64,000 nt of DNA from Eopsaltria australis (Eukaryota > Chordata > Aves > Passeriformes > Petroicidae), in NCBI GenBank assembly GCA_034509425.1, contig JAVTVJ010000519.1:124001-188000 (forward strand). The letters are read 5' to 3'. The notes beneath the pieces are model-generated. The model worked only from the letters and a program-made list of their open reading frames with translations. It ran no database searches and was not told where the DNA came from. Position numbers and translations under genes: made by a program. Each line of letters starts with the position of its first letter. Position 1 is the stretch's first letter. Positions 37,066-49,404 of this stretch are shown piece by piece.

Positions 37066-37912
37066 GCCCTTTATGTTCCTTCCCACATCTCTACCTCCAA
37101 CTTGAGAGCTTTTTCAAGAAGGGGTATCCAAAAACCATCTCCAATTATCCAAGAGACCCCTTTCTAGGGAGCAAAGGAGTCGAGGGTGTCCCTGAGCCTG
37201 AAGGAAAGCATGAAGAATCAGAATCATCTTAGATCCACCTCAGTCAGAGCAGTGAGGAACTCCAGCTGAGGACTCTGAAATGATGATGGAAGGCTGAGGT
37301 TTTCCTTTCCCCTGCCTCCAGGAACACATCAAACCAAGGTGCTTTTGCCCTGTATATCCACCGTGCAGGATTGCTGCCAGCAGAGATTGTTACAACCCAT
37401 CGTGGCTCAGCCTTGCATTCCTTCTCCATTGAGCATTAATTTTTGCTTAGGTAAACTCTGCTTGATGTGATTACTGCAATTTCCTACAATATCACCTTTT
37501 CCCCAGTGGGCTGACAGCCACAAGGAGTCCAAATAACCAATGGCTGAGCATGGATTTGCATGTCAGCTTCTTCTTGGCTTTTTCATCCTTTTACCAGTTC
37601 ATTCCCTGGCTATGGAGCCTGGGCCTTTCTTCTGGCAGCTGGAGCCCATCCATAACTGCATGCAGGTGGGGAATGTTGCATCAAGTTTTGGTGAGGGTGT
37701 TGGATGCTTTGCAGGAATCTTTGGATGGGACATTGGTCCAAGAGACTCTAAGAATAAAAAATCTGGTGTTGTTCCTATCCCCTGAGCACAGGACCCTGTA
37801 CATGTGTCAGTCTCACATCACTTTTTCCTGCTCTGCCACCTCTTAAAATTAACAGGGAAGTTTTGGTAGGAAGTTGTGGTGAAAAACACTGGTATCCTTT
37901 ATTTACTTTCTG
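37066..37912. other. Unique noncoding sequence
   Basis: No gene or repeat is recognised. Frames at 37540-37846 are unsupported. Confidence 0.5.
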
Positions 37913-37916
37913 TTAC

Positions 37917-37980
<64 letters not shown>

Positions 37981-38013
37981 ATCATTATTATCATTATTAT
38001 CATTATTATTGTT
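37913..38013 (+). repeat. Compound triplet microsatellite
   Basis: Three consecutive blocks: eleven ATT units (37918-37950), ten GTT units (37951-37980), then ATC-ATT-ATT repeated three times plus ATT and GTT (37981-38013). All keep the same triplet phase, so they look derived from one ancestral TTN array. A minus-strand frame (37903-38094) reads as a long poly-Asn run and is an artefact of the repeat. Confidence 0.96.
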
Positions 38014-38039
38014 AGGAGGGGGAGCATAGTAGCTGTCTT

Positions 38040-38175
38040 TCCAGTTTGATCGGTAGCAAAGAGAAATAATTATGGATAATGCAAGTGCCGACAATTTTCC
38101 TTAAAATTTTGCATAACTGACGGCCAGACCTTGCTGAAATTGAACTCCTCCTGTTACATTTAATTCTCCTAGAGA
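38040..38175. other. Candidate conserved noncoding element
   Basis: Complex block with GATCGGTAGCAAAGAG, AATAATTATGGATAATGC, GTGCCGACAATTTTCC, GCATAACTGACGGCCAG and TACATTTAATTCTCC. The CpG-containing motifs in AT-rich context and lack of repeat similarity set it apart. Function is inferred. Confidence 0.22.
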
Positions 38176-39904
38176 ACAAGACCAGAAATCAGGGAAGGAA
38201 GGAAATATTTTGCCTGCACAAAAATATATCTTCCCACTTTGTAATTCCCCTCCTCAGAAAGTGTCTGGGGAGCTGCCATCCCGGGAGTGACTTCCTGGGC
38301 TCTGCTCTGCCTCCAGGACTACAAAACCATGGCATTCTGGAATCTTCTGTGACTAACAAGTGGCTCAGGGCCGCCAGCTCTGTCCTCACATTCCTGTCCA
38401 GTGTGGTTAACTGAGTGTTTTCCCAAATGGAAAGTGATTTCCCTGCCACGTCCCTGCTGGGGACGAGTCACACCCCGAAGGAGTCGCGAACACCAACGCC
38501 TTGTCCCCAAGAAGGAGGCATGAGCCATGTGTGTCTCAGCAAGAAATCCTGTCCTTGGTGCTGATCAATTTATAAAGCTTGTTTTCAGTGTGTTTGTGGA
38601 GGGATAAAGGAGAAAAGAATGGAGCCTCGTGCCTCAAAACTCCTGGATTCCTTGCGCTGGGGCTTCCTTTAGGAGCAGTGTCTCTGCAAAGCTGCTCTTG
38701 TGCTGGGCAAAGCAAGGGGGTGAAACAAATGCTGAGGATTCACCCAAACCAATAGAGATTATTCATTTTCCTGCCCTCCTGGTCATTCCTTCCAGAAACT
38801 GAAGGGAAGCAAGAATTTCTCTTCGGCTCAGTTGAAAATCTTTGTTTTCCATTAAGCGTAAAGTTCTTTTCATCCTTGGGAATACTTAAGCTCAAGACAA
38901 ATACATTTTGACTAACAGAAAAACTGTTTTCTTTTGAAGAGACTCTTCATTTCTAAAATGCCAAAATGGGATATTATCTGTCTTATTTGCTCTTGTTTCC
39001 AGATTAGCTATTTGAGGGAGTCAAAACAAATTTGTGAAAATCTTCCTACACCCTGAAATTACTTTTTCAGCAAACAAAAAATTGACCTCCAACACCATAC
39101 CCGGCTATAGATACAAAGATTTGTTTCAGGCTTTTCTTAAGCACGTTTCCCTCTTCAGATTTTATTAGAAAGGACAGAAAAGCTCAGTTTCCAAATGATG
39201 TGGACTCTCAGGCCACACATGGTCTGTGGTGTGGGAGAGCTGTTGGAATGCTGGAAATCTCACATATTCAGGCAGAAAATGCCCCAATCCCCCATCAAGA
39301 TCCCATCTTTAAAGCATTTAACCATGGACCATTAGCACTTTAAATGTGGTGCAGATCATCAGGGCTGATTTAGACAGAAGAATGAGCTGGTATTGATTCA
39401 GGATTATGGCCAGGTAAAGACACCATCATGCTGTTTGTTTTGTGCTTGATGTTCATTAAATGAACTAATTTATGGATGGGATTAATGTGATCTATAGAGC
39501 AGAGGCCTGGAATGGAAAGCAGGACCCTGAACTACAGGAACTGGAGACTGGATTAGGATTCAGAGGAAGAAAATAAAAAGAAATAGAGGTACCCTGTGTA
39601 CATTGGCCTGAATTCTACTGTAGTGAGGAAGAGTTCTTCCAAGCTCTGTCCTTTCTGGACTCCTGCTGCTTTACACTGGATTCCCATGAGCATAAATACA
39701 CAACCTCAAGCTGCCAGTTTGGGATCGGAAATCAGGAGAGGGTTCAGGTACAAAGCTGTAAACTGCTTCCCCTGCACCCATAAATTAGCCTCAAATATCC
39801 CCAATGTTCCTGTGTCTCTCCTCTAAAACACCAACTACAACAGCTTTCCCCCAAAGGTGCCCTGTTGCCATTTGGCACTTGGAGCTGTCACTAATTTTCT
39901 CTCC
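38176..39904. other. Unique noncoding sequence
   Basis: No gene or repeat family is recognised. Sequence is of ordinary composition with one CpG-containing patch near 38458-38510. Confidence 0.5.
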
Positions 39905-40065
39905 TCCCAAATTTAGCAATTGGTTTGATATTTACTTGGGGAGCTGATGAGAACATGTTTTAAATGACTACATCTCAGTGGAGAAAAAAGTGAGTTTTGA
40001 ATATAAGACACAGTGAATTGATTCCCAGCTTCTCTTCCCTTCTCCCACCCTCTGACAGTCAGCAC
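39905..40065 (+). repeat. Unclassified dispersed repeat, copy A
   Basis: This segment shares a diverged but ordered match with 47900-48115 in the same orientation. Shared steps: AAATTTAGCAATTGG versus AAATTTGGCAATGG; GATATTTACTTGGGGAGCTG versus GATATTCATTTGGGAAGCTG; CATCTCAGTGGAGAAAAAAG versus CATCTCAGTGGAAAAGAGG; TTCTCCCACCCTCTGACAG versus TTCTCCCACCCTTTTGCAG. I do not recognise the family. An old transposon or an ancient local duplication are both possible. Confidence 0.6.
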
Positions 40066-43000
40066 CACTCCTGGACGGGGGGAACCTGCAGTGTTGCTGT
40101 GAGTAGATCTTGACAGCATAAGAGACAGTGGTCCCTGAGGGCTTAAAAACCAGCCTGTGCCTCAGGAGACACATTTCCAAACCTCCTTGTGGTGGCAGCC
40201 TCTGCTGATCCTGGCTTTCCTTCTCCCATCTCACCTGTGCTACGCTGAGTAACCATTTTAAGACAGGGATGATCTCTTTGGACACAGAGCCACAGTGACA
40301 GAGCAGCCTTGATGTCATCAGAGGTATAAAGTGCTGGGATAACACCTGTGAGGAAAGCAAAGGCTCTCCATCTCCCTTCCTCCCTTCAGTCTGAAGCTGA
40401 GAGAGGAGCGAGCTGGTGTCCTCAAGAGGCCTGGAAAACAAATCACTTTCGTGTTTGTTAAGAGCTGAACTTCACACAGTACAAGACAGGCAGGAAACCT
40501 GGTCAGCTGATTAAGGCCCAGGGTAGGAAGCAAAATGGGTGAAATTCCACAGAAAGGCTGGGATAACTCACTGGCTATTAAAATCTGTTAAGCCAAAGAA
40601 GTGCCAGCAAAGCCCCCTTTTCCTCCATCTCACAGCCCAGCATTATGCAGATATCACAGAGAGGGGAATCAGGTTTCCCCAAGTGTTTTACAGCTTCACT
40701 GCAGCATCTGCCCCAGGCACAGAGCACCCAGGCAATTTGATCCAATTTGTTAGCAAGAGATATCAGGCTTCTCCATGGTGCCTTTAGTCTCCCAAGTTCC
40801 AGGATGAAAAACCTCTGAGTGCAATTCTAGAGCAAAAATGGCTCCGAGGCAGCCAGGTTAGATGAATGTGCTTTAAAAGCATCTGCTAACTCTGTGCTTT
40901 TTTCCAGCTGTAAAAATTACTTCATGTGCTGTCTGCAATCCCCATTTATGGGTCTTCAGTACTTTGGTGGGTGGATGGAAGGAAGGCAGCCTGGAGCATG
41001 CAGAGGGGAAGGAGCTGCAGAGCACTGTGCACAGCACACTTTGTGGTAATCACTGGATTTCTTCTCAGGCTCTTCCCTACAGGGTGATGTCTGCACAGGA
41101 GTCTGGGCTTGTGGCTTCCAAAGCATCACTCATCCCCTGCTTGTTCACAAAACACAGCCTGGAAGGATTTGCTTCTGCTGCACCGGCCACAGAAGGCTTT
41201 GCAGACTCACATTTGCCTGGTGGGCTCCCATCCCACCTTTAGTCTTCCAGCTGGCTCTGCCTGTGGTGTGGTGGGAGGGTTCCCAGGGAGCAGGGGTGCC
41301 CAGCTGGCCAGCAGCTTTCCATCTGAGTGGCACAGAGAGGCCAGGAGGGGAGTGGGATGTTGCTGGAGATGTGGAGCTGTAACCCTTGAGGGATGAATGG
41401 GGCACGTGCAGCCCACGGGGAGATGTGAAGAAGCAAATCCATGATCCCAGGGTGATCTGGGTCCTCTCCTTCCACAAGCAAACATTTCACTGCCTCTCAC
41501 CCACCCAGGCTCAGTGGGCACTTGCCCCTTCCTGCTACAAATATCTTCAATTGTCATTTGTTCCTGGTTCCCCACCCCACCAAAAATACACTTCAAAAAG
41601 AGCTCAACTGCTCTTTTCATCTTTCTTTCCTACTGTCACTCCTTTTCCCATTCCTCCTCATCACGCAAAACCAGAAGTAAATAAATGAACCCATCTTAAT
41701 TTTGCACACACAAAGGAGCCATGAACATAATCAGCAAAAAGCACCAATTCCAGCAATCTTTCCCAGGGCTCCTCATGGCAATGTGATGTTGGAACAGCCA
41801 CTGTCAAACAATGCTCCAGAATGGGGCTGTCTCTCCATCTTTCCCTCCCTCCATCCTCCTCTAAACCCCGGCCACCCTCCTTCCATGGCCCTCCCTGGCA
41901 TCCCAGGGCAGTTTCCCTCTTCCTGCCTCTCCCTGGGCTCCTTCTGCCCCCTCAGCTGCCCAGGATGCTGGGGATGGAAGGGGCACCTCCTGCCAGTTGG
42001 TGGGGGCTGGACAGTTGCCATCAGAGATGGCAGCAGATGCTTCCTGATGGAAGCTGCACTGGCAAATTCAGGGCTTTGTGATTTGAGACAGAATCCAAAT
42101 TATTTCCAATTAGGAGACTGCAGTGACAGCTGCTCTGAACGGGGCCTTCTCTCACAGCTGAGAACCTGCTCCACTTTGGATACCTGCATTTCCAGCACGG
42201 AGAGCTCTTCCTGGGCTCTATTACAGCATCTTTTTCTTCCACCTCTTGTTAAGCCATTCCTCTCTCCCACACAGCACCACTTCTCATGAGGAATTTGGCA
42301 GTTGAAACGTCCTTATCTCTCCCTCGCCAAAATCCATCCATTTTCTCCTTTCTATATGCAGAATTTAATTTTTCTGTTGTGCTGTCCAGCTCCCCCTCTT
42401 CCCAGTTCCCCCATTACTTCTGCCTGCCCCGTGATGTATGGGCCTTGTCAGGCAGTTTTGGCCTGACCCAGGCAGCCAAAATCAGAAGAAAACCTGGTTT
42501 TATTTTGCCTGGGGAGAATTCATCACAGAAAGTGTCTCATTTAGGGAAATTAAGGATGAAGGAAAGGGAGAGCTGGAAATTTATTCTGGTTTGGTGTTAA
42601 AAATATATCTATCTACTGCTGTGTTAAAGGCTGATATTTTCTTTCCACTTTTCTTTCACTCTTGTCCAATCATATAACACAGTCCAGAGGCAGAATTCAG
42701 GAGGAAGGGGCACTGGGCCTCTTGCTGGCTGGAAAATTCTGCGTGTGGTAGAGAGTGAAAAGGATAAGGAGCTGTTGAACAAGAAGACACGTCTCTCTCC
42801 ATTCTGTGCCATAACTACTCATCAGAGGCAAATCTAATCCTAAAAATACAAACTAGACAAATCCTCTGGAAGGAGGAAGGGGAATATGCAGGTGCTGGCT
42901 TTAGTTATGATTCAGTTAAATCCTTGTTTGTTTGGAGACTGAGCCTCTTGAATCACAGCAGGGCTCAGCAAACCCAGAGTGAAGCTTCAATTGTGTGGAG

Positions 43001-46000
43001 TCGTGGAGAGCCTCCCCAAGCACAGGGACACGGGTTTTCCTGGTCTCTCTTTTCTGTCTCCCTCTCCCAGATGCAGTGAAAAGTTTGTGGTTTCCTCAGT
43101 CAGAATTTCCAGGTGTTTTCTCTTACAGGGGAAGGTGTCCCTTGTCTACCCCACACCCATCCCACGTTTGCACCGTGGGCGCCAAGGAGCTGTAGAGCAG
43201 ATTTGGGGGAGCTGTAGGGCAGGCTTGAAATCAGAATTCCTTTCTCTGCTGTAGAAACCCCACATCTGGAGGCAAGCCAGGATCTCTGTCGGGAAACTTT
43301 TGGCCTGGGGGGACACCACCCATGTTGAGAAGGTGACACCAAGGGGAGGCCAGGTCCTACCTTGACACAAGTGATGCAAACAGCAGTGCTGGGCTACGAA
43401 CAAACCCCTGCTGGTGTCAAATCCACTGGGACCTATAAGAATTTTGATAGCACCTTTTGGCACATGGTGTTTGTCTTGATCCCTGCATGGCTGTGCTCTT
43501 AATAGCTCTTTTCACTTTCCCTGGGATCCAAGAGGGAAGATTTTAGTCCAGGAGATTTTTCAGTGGTATTGGGATGAGTGTCGTCTATTAATTCATTTGG
43601 AGCTCTTAGGTGCTACAGAGGATAAGTGCCTTGTAAATACAGATAAATAGATCAGATTAGACCTTGACAGTGGTTCATGCAAAAGGCATTTTTATGTGCA
43701 AAAAATAATAACATTGTAGAGAAATAGCTGTTAGTTGAAACCTTGGGCTAGAGCTTCCATAATTGATATTGTCAGAGGAAAGATGAAGCTAATGGAGAAG
43801 AGCTGCTGTGATTGCCCTTTTGTCATTGACTAATTCTTCCAGCAACCAAAGTGACATTACCCAGCTCCCATTTAGACCTCCAAGCAAGTGGTCACATTTT
43901 TCAAGAGAGCACAGCTCAATGAGCACTGAATCCTTTCACAGCTCTCCTTGCCAGTGCTGTAATTGCAGGGATGAGGGAAGGGGAGTAATTTTGAAAATCT
44001 GCCCTCTCCTTTGCATCCTGACTGCTTGGAAATCTCAACCTCAGTGTGGCTCAGAGAGAGGCGTGAAAAATGTCACTGCCCAAAAATCTGGGCTCATCCA
44101 TGTCCCTGATGGAAATCTCATCCCCAGCAATTTCAAAGGCAGAGCAAGGAGAAGATTTGGGGTTCCTGTGATTCTCAGCTCAACAAGGGTTGGCCACAAC
44201 TTGAGTTTAACCCATGCAGGCCCCAGCACATGGGAGGTTCCTCCAGTGGTGTGGGTTCACAACTTTCTAAGCTACAAATGAAGGCAGACTGTGGGTTACA
44301 ATTTATCCACGCAAAAATAAAAATCAGAGAAGCAGAAATAAACACCTGAGTGATCTTGGGAATCCTGAAACAAACAGCAATTTTGTTTCTCCAACAAGTT
44401 ACAATGAAGTACCAACATTGCTCCCTCAGCCCCATCGCATTAGGTACAGAACACAAGTGCTTAAAAGCCAGGGGATGAATAATTAACAGCATCATACATC
44501 TTTTAGTCCCTACAGAAAGCACATAAAGGGTGAAATCCTGGCCCATCCAAAGGCAACATCAAAGTTCTTCTTGACTTTAGATGAACTTGGGTTCCACCTA
44601 AATTGTTTTCTCAAACACAGTGAAACATGTGCTGTAAGATTCCTCCACAATCTGACCCAAGAGAGATAATTTTCTATCATCACTTCTAGAATTTAAACAG
44701 AAAACAAACCCTTTTTCAGAAATGTGAAACACACCTACCCAATGAATGTTGATTTGAAGACAAACAATATTATGGAAATCCTTTTTTTTTTAGTATAAAA
44801 ATGGGCACGTATTCACTTATTGCAAATTCAGTAACACTTAACAGTAATGGTACTTAGAAATACTTCAACTAACTAATGGTATTTGCCACCTAAGAATATT
44901 TTTTAAAAGAAAATGTTTGTACGCCAAATCCGATGAAACAAAAATGCCACATAAAAGAGGGGGCAAAAAACCAATTCACAGGTTAAGCACGAGGTTGTTT
45001 TGTCAAAATAAAAAGTGCACTTCTTTGTACTCTGCTTAAAAACATATATTTATTATGTGGGCAGTATAGGGTTTCAGGAGTTCTTAATCATTCATTTCCC
45101 TGTTTCTAAGTGTGAGGGCTTTGCAAATGATGTGATAAGTAAGTACACTGTTGTCACTTAGCAACCTTAACTTGTGTCTGGAATGAGTTGTTTGTTTCTA
45201 TAATAAATGAGACACTTGGATACCATGGAGATGAGCAGAGACCTTGTGTGCTTTGCCAGAGCCCATCCCGGAAAATGGGATATTGCTTGGAGGGGTGAGG
45301 TCCTCACACAGAGCTCTTCATTCGTGTCCACGGCACAGAAACGTGGGCATGGCTGTGTTTGTGCTGCTCTTGAGGACAAGGCTCATTCTCCTTTTGGGCA
45401 GAAAACCTGGAATTTTGGCCTTATCTATGGTCAGCTGTCCAGTGTCCAGGACACAGTGGGTTTGCAGCCAGCTCTCAAATGCTTTTGTTGTTATCATCAG
45501 CCTTCAGTGAGAAACTTTACACTAAGCTCCACGCTTGGAAAACATCATCTTTTCATCTCCAGGCAGCCCTGCTAGAACTGCACTGGGCCTCTTCCTGGCC
45601 CCTAATTGCTCCTTTCTGTCCCTCTTCTGCTGTAACATGGCAGTTTAAGCAGCTGGAGGAAGATTGCTGGCCTCTGGGAAGTCTGAGATAAAGAACCTCC
45701 ACTATGGCTCCTGCAGATGGGAACTGATGCTGCACCTTGAGGGCTGTGCTTGGGGGAAAAAAGGAGAAAAGACAAATAGCATGGCTGAGATGGAACTCCC
45801 TCCCTCAAATCTGAGCTTCTGGGATCTGGGAGTAAATTAAAGCACAGAGATTAATAACAAATGCCGAAACAGATTTCAGACAACTCTGTTACCTTCTAAA
45901 ACTCTGTTTAATTGTACAAGATTCCTGTAAATCCCTGGACAGTGTTGATCTGCTAGAGCTCACCTGATTTTTCCAAATCTTCTCCTCCCTCACTCCTTTC

Positions 46001-47899
46001 CTGTATTTCCTGACTTCCACACAATCTACTTGCATGGCTCTTACAGCTTCTTGACTTTAAATGAATCTTTTAAAGAAGGATGAACCGCACAAACTTTCCT
46101 TTGGTTTTAGAAATCACATCCATATTCATAACGCACTAATCATGTTTGATAAATCAGAATTCATTGTGAAACACACTAACCCTTCATGTTGCTTCACTTT
46201 TTAATCTCCCAGGGAAAGCAATCATTCCTGCCAGGGGGCTGGGCTGGGCTGTCTCGGGTGTCTGCTTGAGTCAGCTCCCTTGTTTGTACAATGCAGCTTG
46301 TGCTCCTGCATCTAAGCTATCATCTAAAAACATAATTAAGTCTTCAGCACTCCAGCAGCAAGAGGAATCTTCACAGTGTGAATCAAACAGCATCTTCTCA
46401 GTGATGCTGGCCTGAACCTGCAGCTCAGCTGCAAGAGCAGAGCAGAGCTTCCTTCTCATTCCAGAGGTATAACCACACTGAAACCTCGAGATGCTTTGCT
46501 GCCAGGTCAGCCATGGGAGGAATTGCACCTGCAGTCAGAGAATAAACAGAGAGATGTTTGTAGGGATCAACAGGGTCTGTTGTTGTGCAGTGGCTGGTTT
46601 AGCCAGGTGCAGTGTGTGGATAAGGGTGAGGAAATGGCATTTCTGTCCCTCATGTCATTTGGACAGGAATGTGCACGTTTGTGTTTTCTACTCTTTGCAA
46701 AATGGGTTTTTTTGGCAACACCTAGATAAGTGCAAGATTAGCTACATTACCTTGTTTTTCTACCCTTATCAATCCATTAATCCTGATCTTTGCTTTAGAG
46801 GAGGAGTCTTCACATGAGTCCAGTTCCTCTGATCTATTCCATCTGCTTCTCCTGCTGCCAGCTCCAAGATGATCCCTTATTCCCCACAGGCTGAGGCAGG
46901 AGACAAGCAGCCCACGGTGGGGGAAGGACAGTGACAAAGTGAAGTACTCTGGACCATGAGCCTCCTCCTGGGGATGATGTCAAGGCTCTGGCTCTGCTCC
47001 ATACGCTGGAGTTGCTCTGCTTTCCCACAGTCCCGAGTTCTGAGCTCCCCTGCTTTCCCAAAGAAATATAGCTGTTATTTGCTGAAGCAGATTCTAAGCC
47101 TGCCACACTTAATAATTCAGTGGTGAACTTTCGAGCTGTGTGCAGGTTGAAAAATAACTTGCTTTGGTAAGTACAAAATCTCCATTTCTGCTGCCTTTGC
47201 TTCTCCTTCCCTCCTCCTCTCGCCCGTGGCCCCGGCAGCCCCTGCAATCCAAACACTCCCTGTTATTGTACTTTGGAGCAAAAAGGAAAGGCAGGAGAGG
47301 GAGAAGAAATTTGTTTCCTCTCTGTGGGATGTTTATTGTTTTTTCTGCTCTCAGCCATCCAAGGTCTCTGTCGTTTTCTGTGGTGTTTTATAATGGGAAC
47401 TGTTCTTGTGGGTACCAATGAGTTCATCTGCAGAGAACGTGGAGCCCGGGGATTTAAATTTATACCTCCCTGCCATGGCTGTAATTGGGACTCCCAGGAG
47501 AGGAAACCCTGCCAAGTGACACAAATAACCCCTGCCAGACCCCTCTCAAGACCTGTAGCAGCAGGAACCCCAGGAGGACTCCCATGATCAAATTACCCTC
47601 AAACAAATGCTCCAGCCTGCAGTAACTGAGGATGTCACTGCTGAAGGTCAACAAGGTGTGTGTGTAACTTGATTATTTGGTTTAGTTCCCATTGCCTGCT
47701 CCCAACCAAAGACCAGGAGCTGCAACACTGGCAAAACAGAACTAAAAGAAGCTGCAAAACTAATTAAAACTCGTTACTCCGATTGTCTAGGAATACATTT
47801 ATTTAGGCCTTCCCTACCCCTCTAGCTATGCAGGCATAATTACACCAGCACTGTTTCCCTGAATATAAATGAATTAAATAAAGTACACACGTTTTCTCT
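40066..47899. other. Mostly unique noncoding sequence
   Basis: No gene is recognised over nearly 8 kb. Notable sub-regions are a CT-rich stretch at 41820-42010, a possible old SINE tail at 43585-43662, and an AT-rich section at 44600-45060. The 195-codon frame at 41702-42289 is Pro/Ser/Leu-rich, overlaps a CT-rich region, and has no domain I recognise. Shorter frames (40964-41242, 43808-44281, 46834-47256) are likewise unsupported. Confidence 0.45.
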
Positions 47900-48115
47900 C
47901 TTGTGAACTGAAATTTGGCAATGGCTGTGATATTCATTTGGGAAGCTGATAAAAAACATTTTGAAGATGTCAGCATCTCAGTGGAAAAGAGGAGGTTAAG
48001 AAAGATTGATAGGCAGATAGATATGGATATGCAGATATATCCATGGATATAGATGTATAAAAATGATTTACAGTTTGCTTCTTTTCTCCCACCCTTTTGC
48101 AGTAAGCTTTTTAGG
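47900..48115 (+). repeat. Unclassified dispersed repeat, copy B
   Basis: Second copy of the sequence at 39905-40065, same orientation. It differs by an insertion of about 60 bp of GATA/GATAT-rich sequence (48003-48060), which looks like a microsatellite grown inside the element. Outside this insertion the order of shared blocks is the same as in copy A. Confidence 0.6.
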
Positions 48116-48370
48116 GAAACTACGTATTGTATAAATAGGTGCAATTTCCATGGAGGAGGAAAAATAATTAATACTGATGTGTCAGCTGCCAGGGAATGTA
48201 TTTCAGGTGCTGCACTGCCTCTGATGTTGGTTAAAAGAGGAAAAGTCCCCATAACTGAGCCACAAAATGTGCTGGTGTAAAAATTCTCTATTCACCTTGT
48301 TCAAAACACAAATAGCTCCCTCTGATAAAAACAGTAAGACAAATATTCCACATGTAATGCAAAAATCATG

Positions 48371-48406
48371 GGATGAAATTCTCAGACTGGATGAAATTCT
48401 CAGACT
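48371..48406 (+). repeat. 18-bp tandem duplication
   Basis: The 18-bp unit GGATGAAATTCTCAGACT occurs twice head-to-tail without mismatch (48371-48388, 48389-48406), followed by GGATT. Perfect identity suggests a recent slippage event. Confidence 0.9.
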
Positions 48407-48462
48407 GGATTGTGTAGGAACTTCAGACTCACAGAATAAACGAGTTCATAATTATTGATTAA

Positions 48463-48479
48463 ATTATTATTATTATTAG
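48463..48479 (+). repeat. TTA microsatellite
   Basis: About five copies of ATT form a short AT-only microsatellite. Confidence 0.75.
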
Positions 48480-48880
48480 ATTTTAATTTATTCTGGATTT
48501 CCTACCAGAATGTTCTGGGTTTGAAACATAAACTTCCTTAGTTAGCACAGAGCTTTTTTGTTAGCCCAAGGCCTGGGAGAATCCATGAGTTCCACAAAGG
48601 TTTGATGGGACTCAGGAACTTCAGGAAGGTTTTCTTAGGAAAAATCAGTCATGATGCCAAGGCACTGCTTTGTTCCTTGCCCATGGTTTGTCTCTCAGTC
48701 ATTAACAGGGGTTCCTGCTCCTGGAAGAGCCCTGCTGCCAGCCCATCCCTGGGGTTTTGCTGCAGCAGACTCTGTGTCCTGGCCCTGGCTGTCCCTGTCA
48801 CCTTCCAGTCATGCTCCTGTTGGTGAGCTGGACTCTTCTCCCTGACAGAGGAGCAGCTCCTGCCACGTTGGTGTTCCCTG

Positions 48881-48920
48881 GCATCACCTGGCATTCCCAG
48901 GCATTCCCAGGCATTCCCAG
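48881..48920 (+). repeat. 10-bp minisatellite x3
   Basis: The unit GCATTCCCAG is perfect at 48891-48900, 48901-48910 and 48911-48920. A diverged copy (GCATCACCTG) precedes it at 48881-48890. Confidence 0.9.
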
Positions 48921-49012
48921 GAACTGCAAATGTGCCCTTCAGGACTCCCCTCCCTGCAGCTGCTCCTGTGGAGGACAAAGCCTGGGGATTTTTGATTTTT
49001 TTCCTGGATGAC

Positions 49013-49323
49013 TGTTGCACATAGGTAAAACCTTACAAAATAAGGGCCTTGTTACCCTTGTAAAATCACAGCTCAGCCCTGCTACTTTGGCTAAGCAGGA
49101 AAGGACTGTGGGAAAGTGACTCTGCTGAATTAGAGGTAGAAAAATAAGTTATTTAACCATTATGTGCTCACATCGTGGCTTATGGTGGTTGGTTGGATTA
49201 CATTTGTTGTGCTTAAATGGAATGTACCTGCTAAAGGCCTGACTGCTTTAAAAAGCCTGGTTTTTGCAATAAAGGGCTCTCCTTTGCACCTGCCTGGGGA
49301 CTCTGCATGGCTCTGCTTTAACA
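49013..49323 (+). mobile_element. Candidate solo LTR
   Basis: About 311 bp begin TGTTGCACATAGG and end GCTTTAACA, giving TGTT...AACA terminal inverted dinucleotides. A TATA-like TTTAAAAAG lies at 49247-49255 and a polyadenylation signal AATAAA at 49268-49273, followed by GGGCTCTCCTTTGCACC as in avian LTR R/U5 regions. Flanking hexamers are GATGAC (left) and GGGGAC (right), matching at four of six positions, which would be a decayed target-site duplication. There is no internal retroviral sequence. The family name is not known to me. Confidence 0.5.
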
Positions 49324-49367
49324 GGGGACATCCCAGGGGATGGGAGGGAGATCTCCAGCCCTCACCC

Positions 49368-49404
49368 AGTGTATCTCAGTATATCCCAGTGTATCCCAGT
49401 GCAA
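49368..49404 (+). repeat. 10-bp minisatellite x3
   Basis: Imperfect unit AGTGTATCCC occurs three times (AGTGTATCTC, AGTATATCCC, AGTGTATCCC), followed by AGTG. It lies just downstream of the LTR candidate. Confidence 0.85.

Larger units (their letters stand above)
48116..49012. other. Noncoding with small minisatellites
   Basis: No gene is recognised. It holds an 18-bp direct duplication (48371-48406), a TTA microsatellite (48463-48479) and a 10-bp triple repeat (48891-48920), each annotated separately. Confidence 0.5.

Noticed and set aside
37903..38094. Poly-asparagine minus-strand frame
   Set aside because: It is a translation of the ATT/GTT microsatellite.
41702..42289. 195-codon plus-strand frame
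   Set aside because: It lies over a CT-rich stretch that suppresses stops and shows no recognisable domain.
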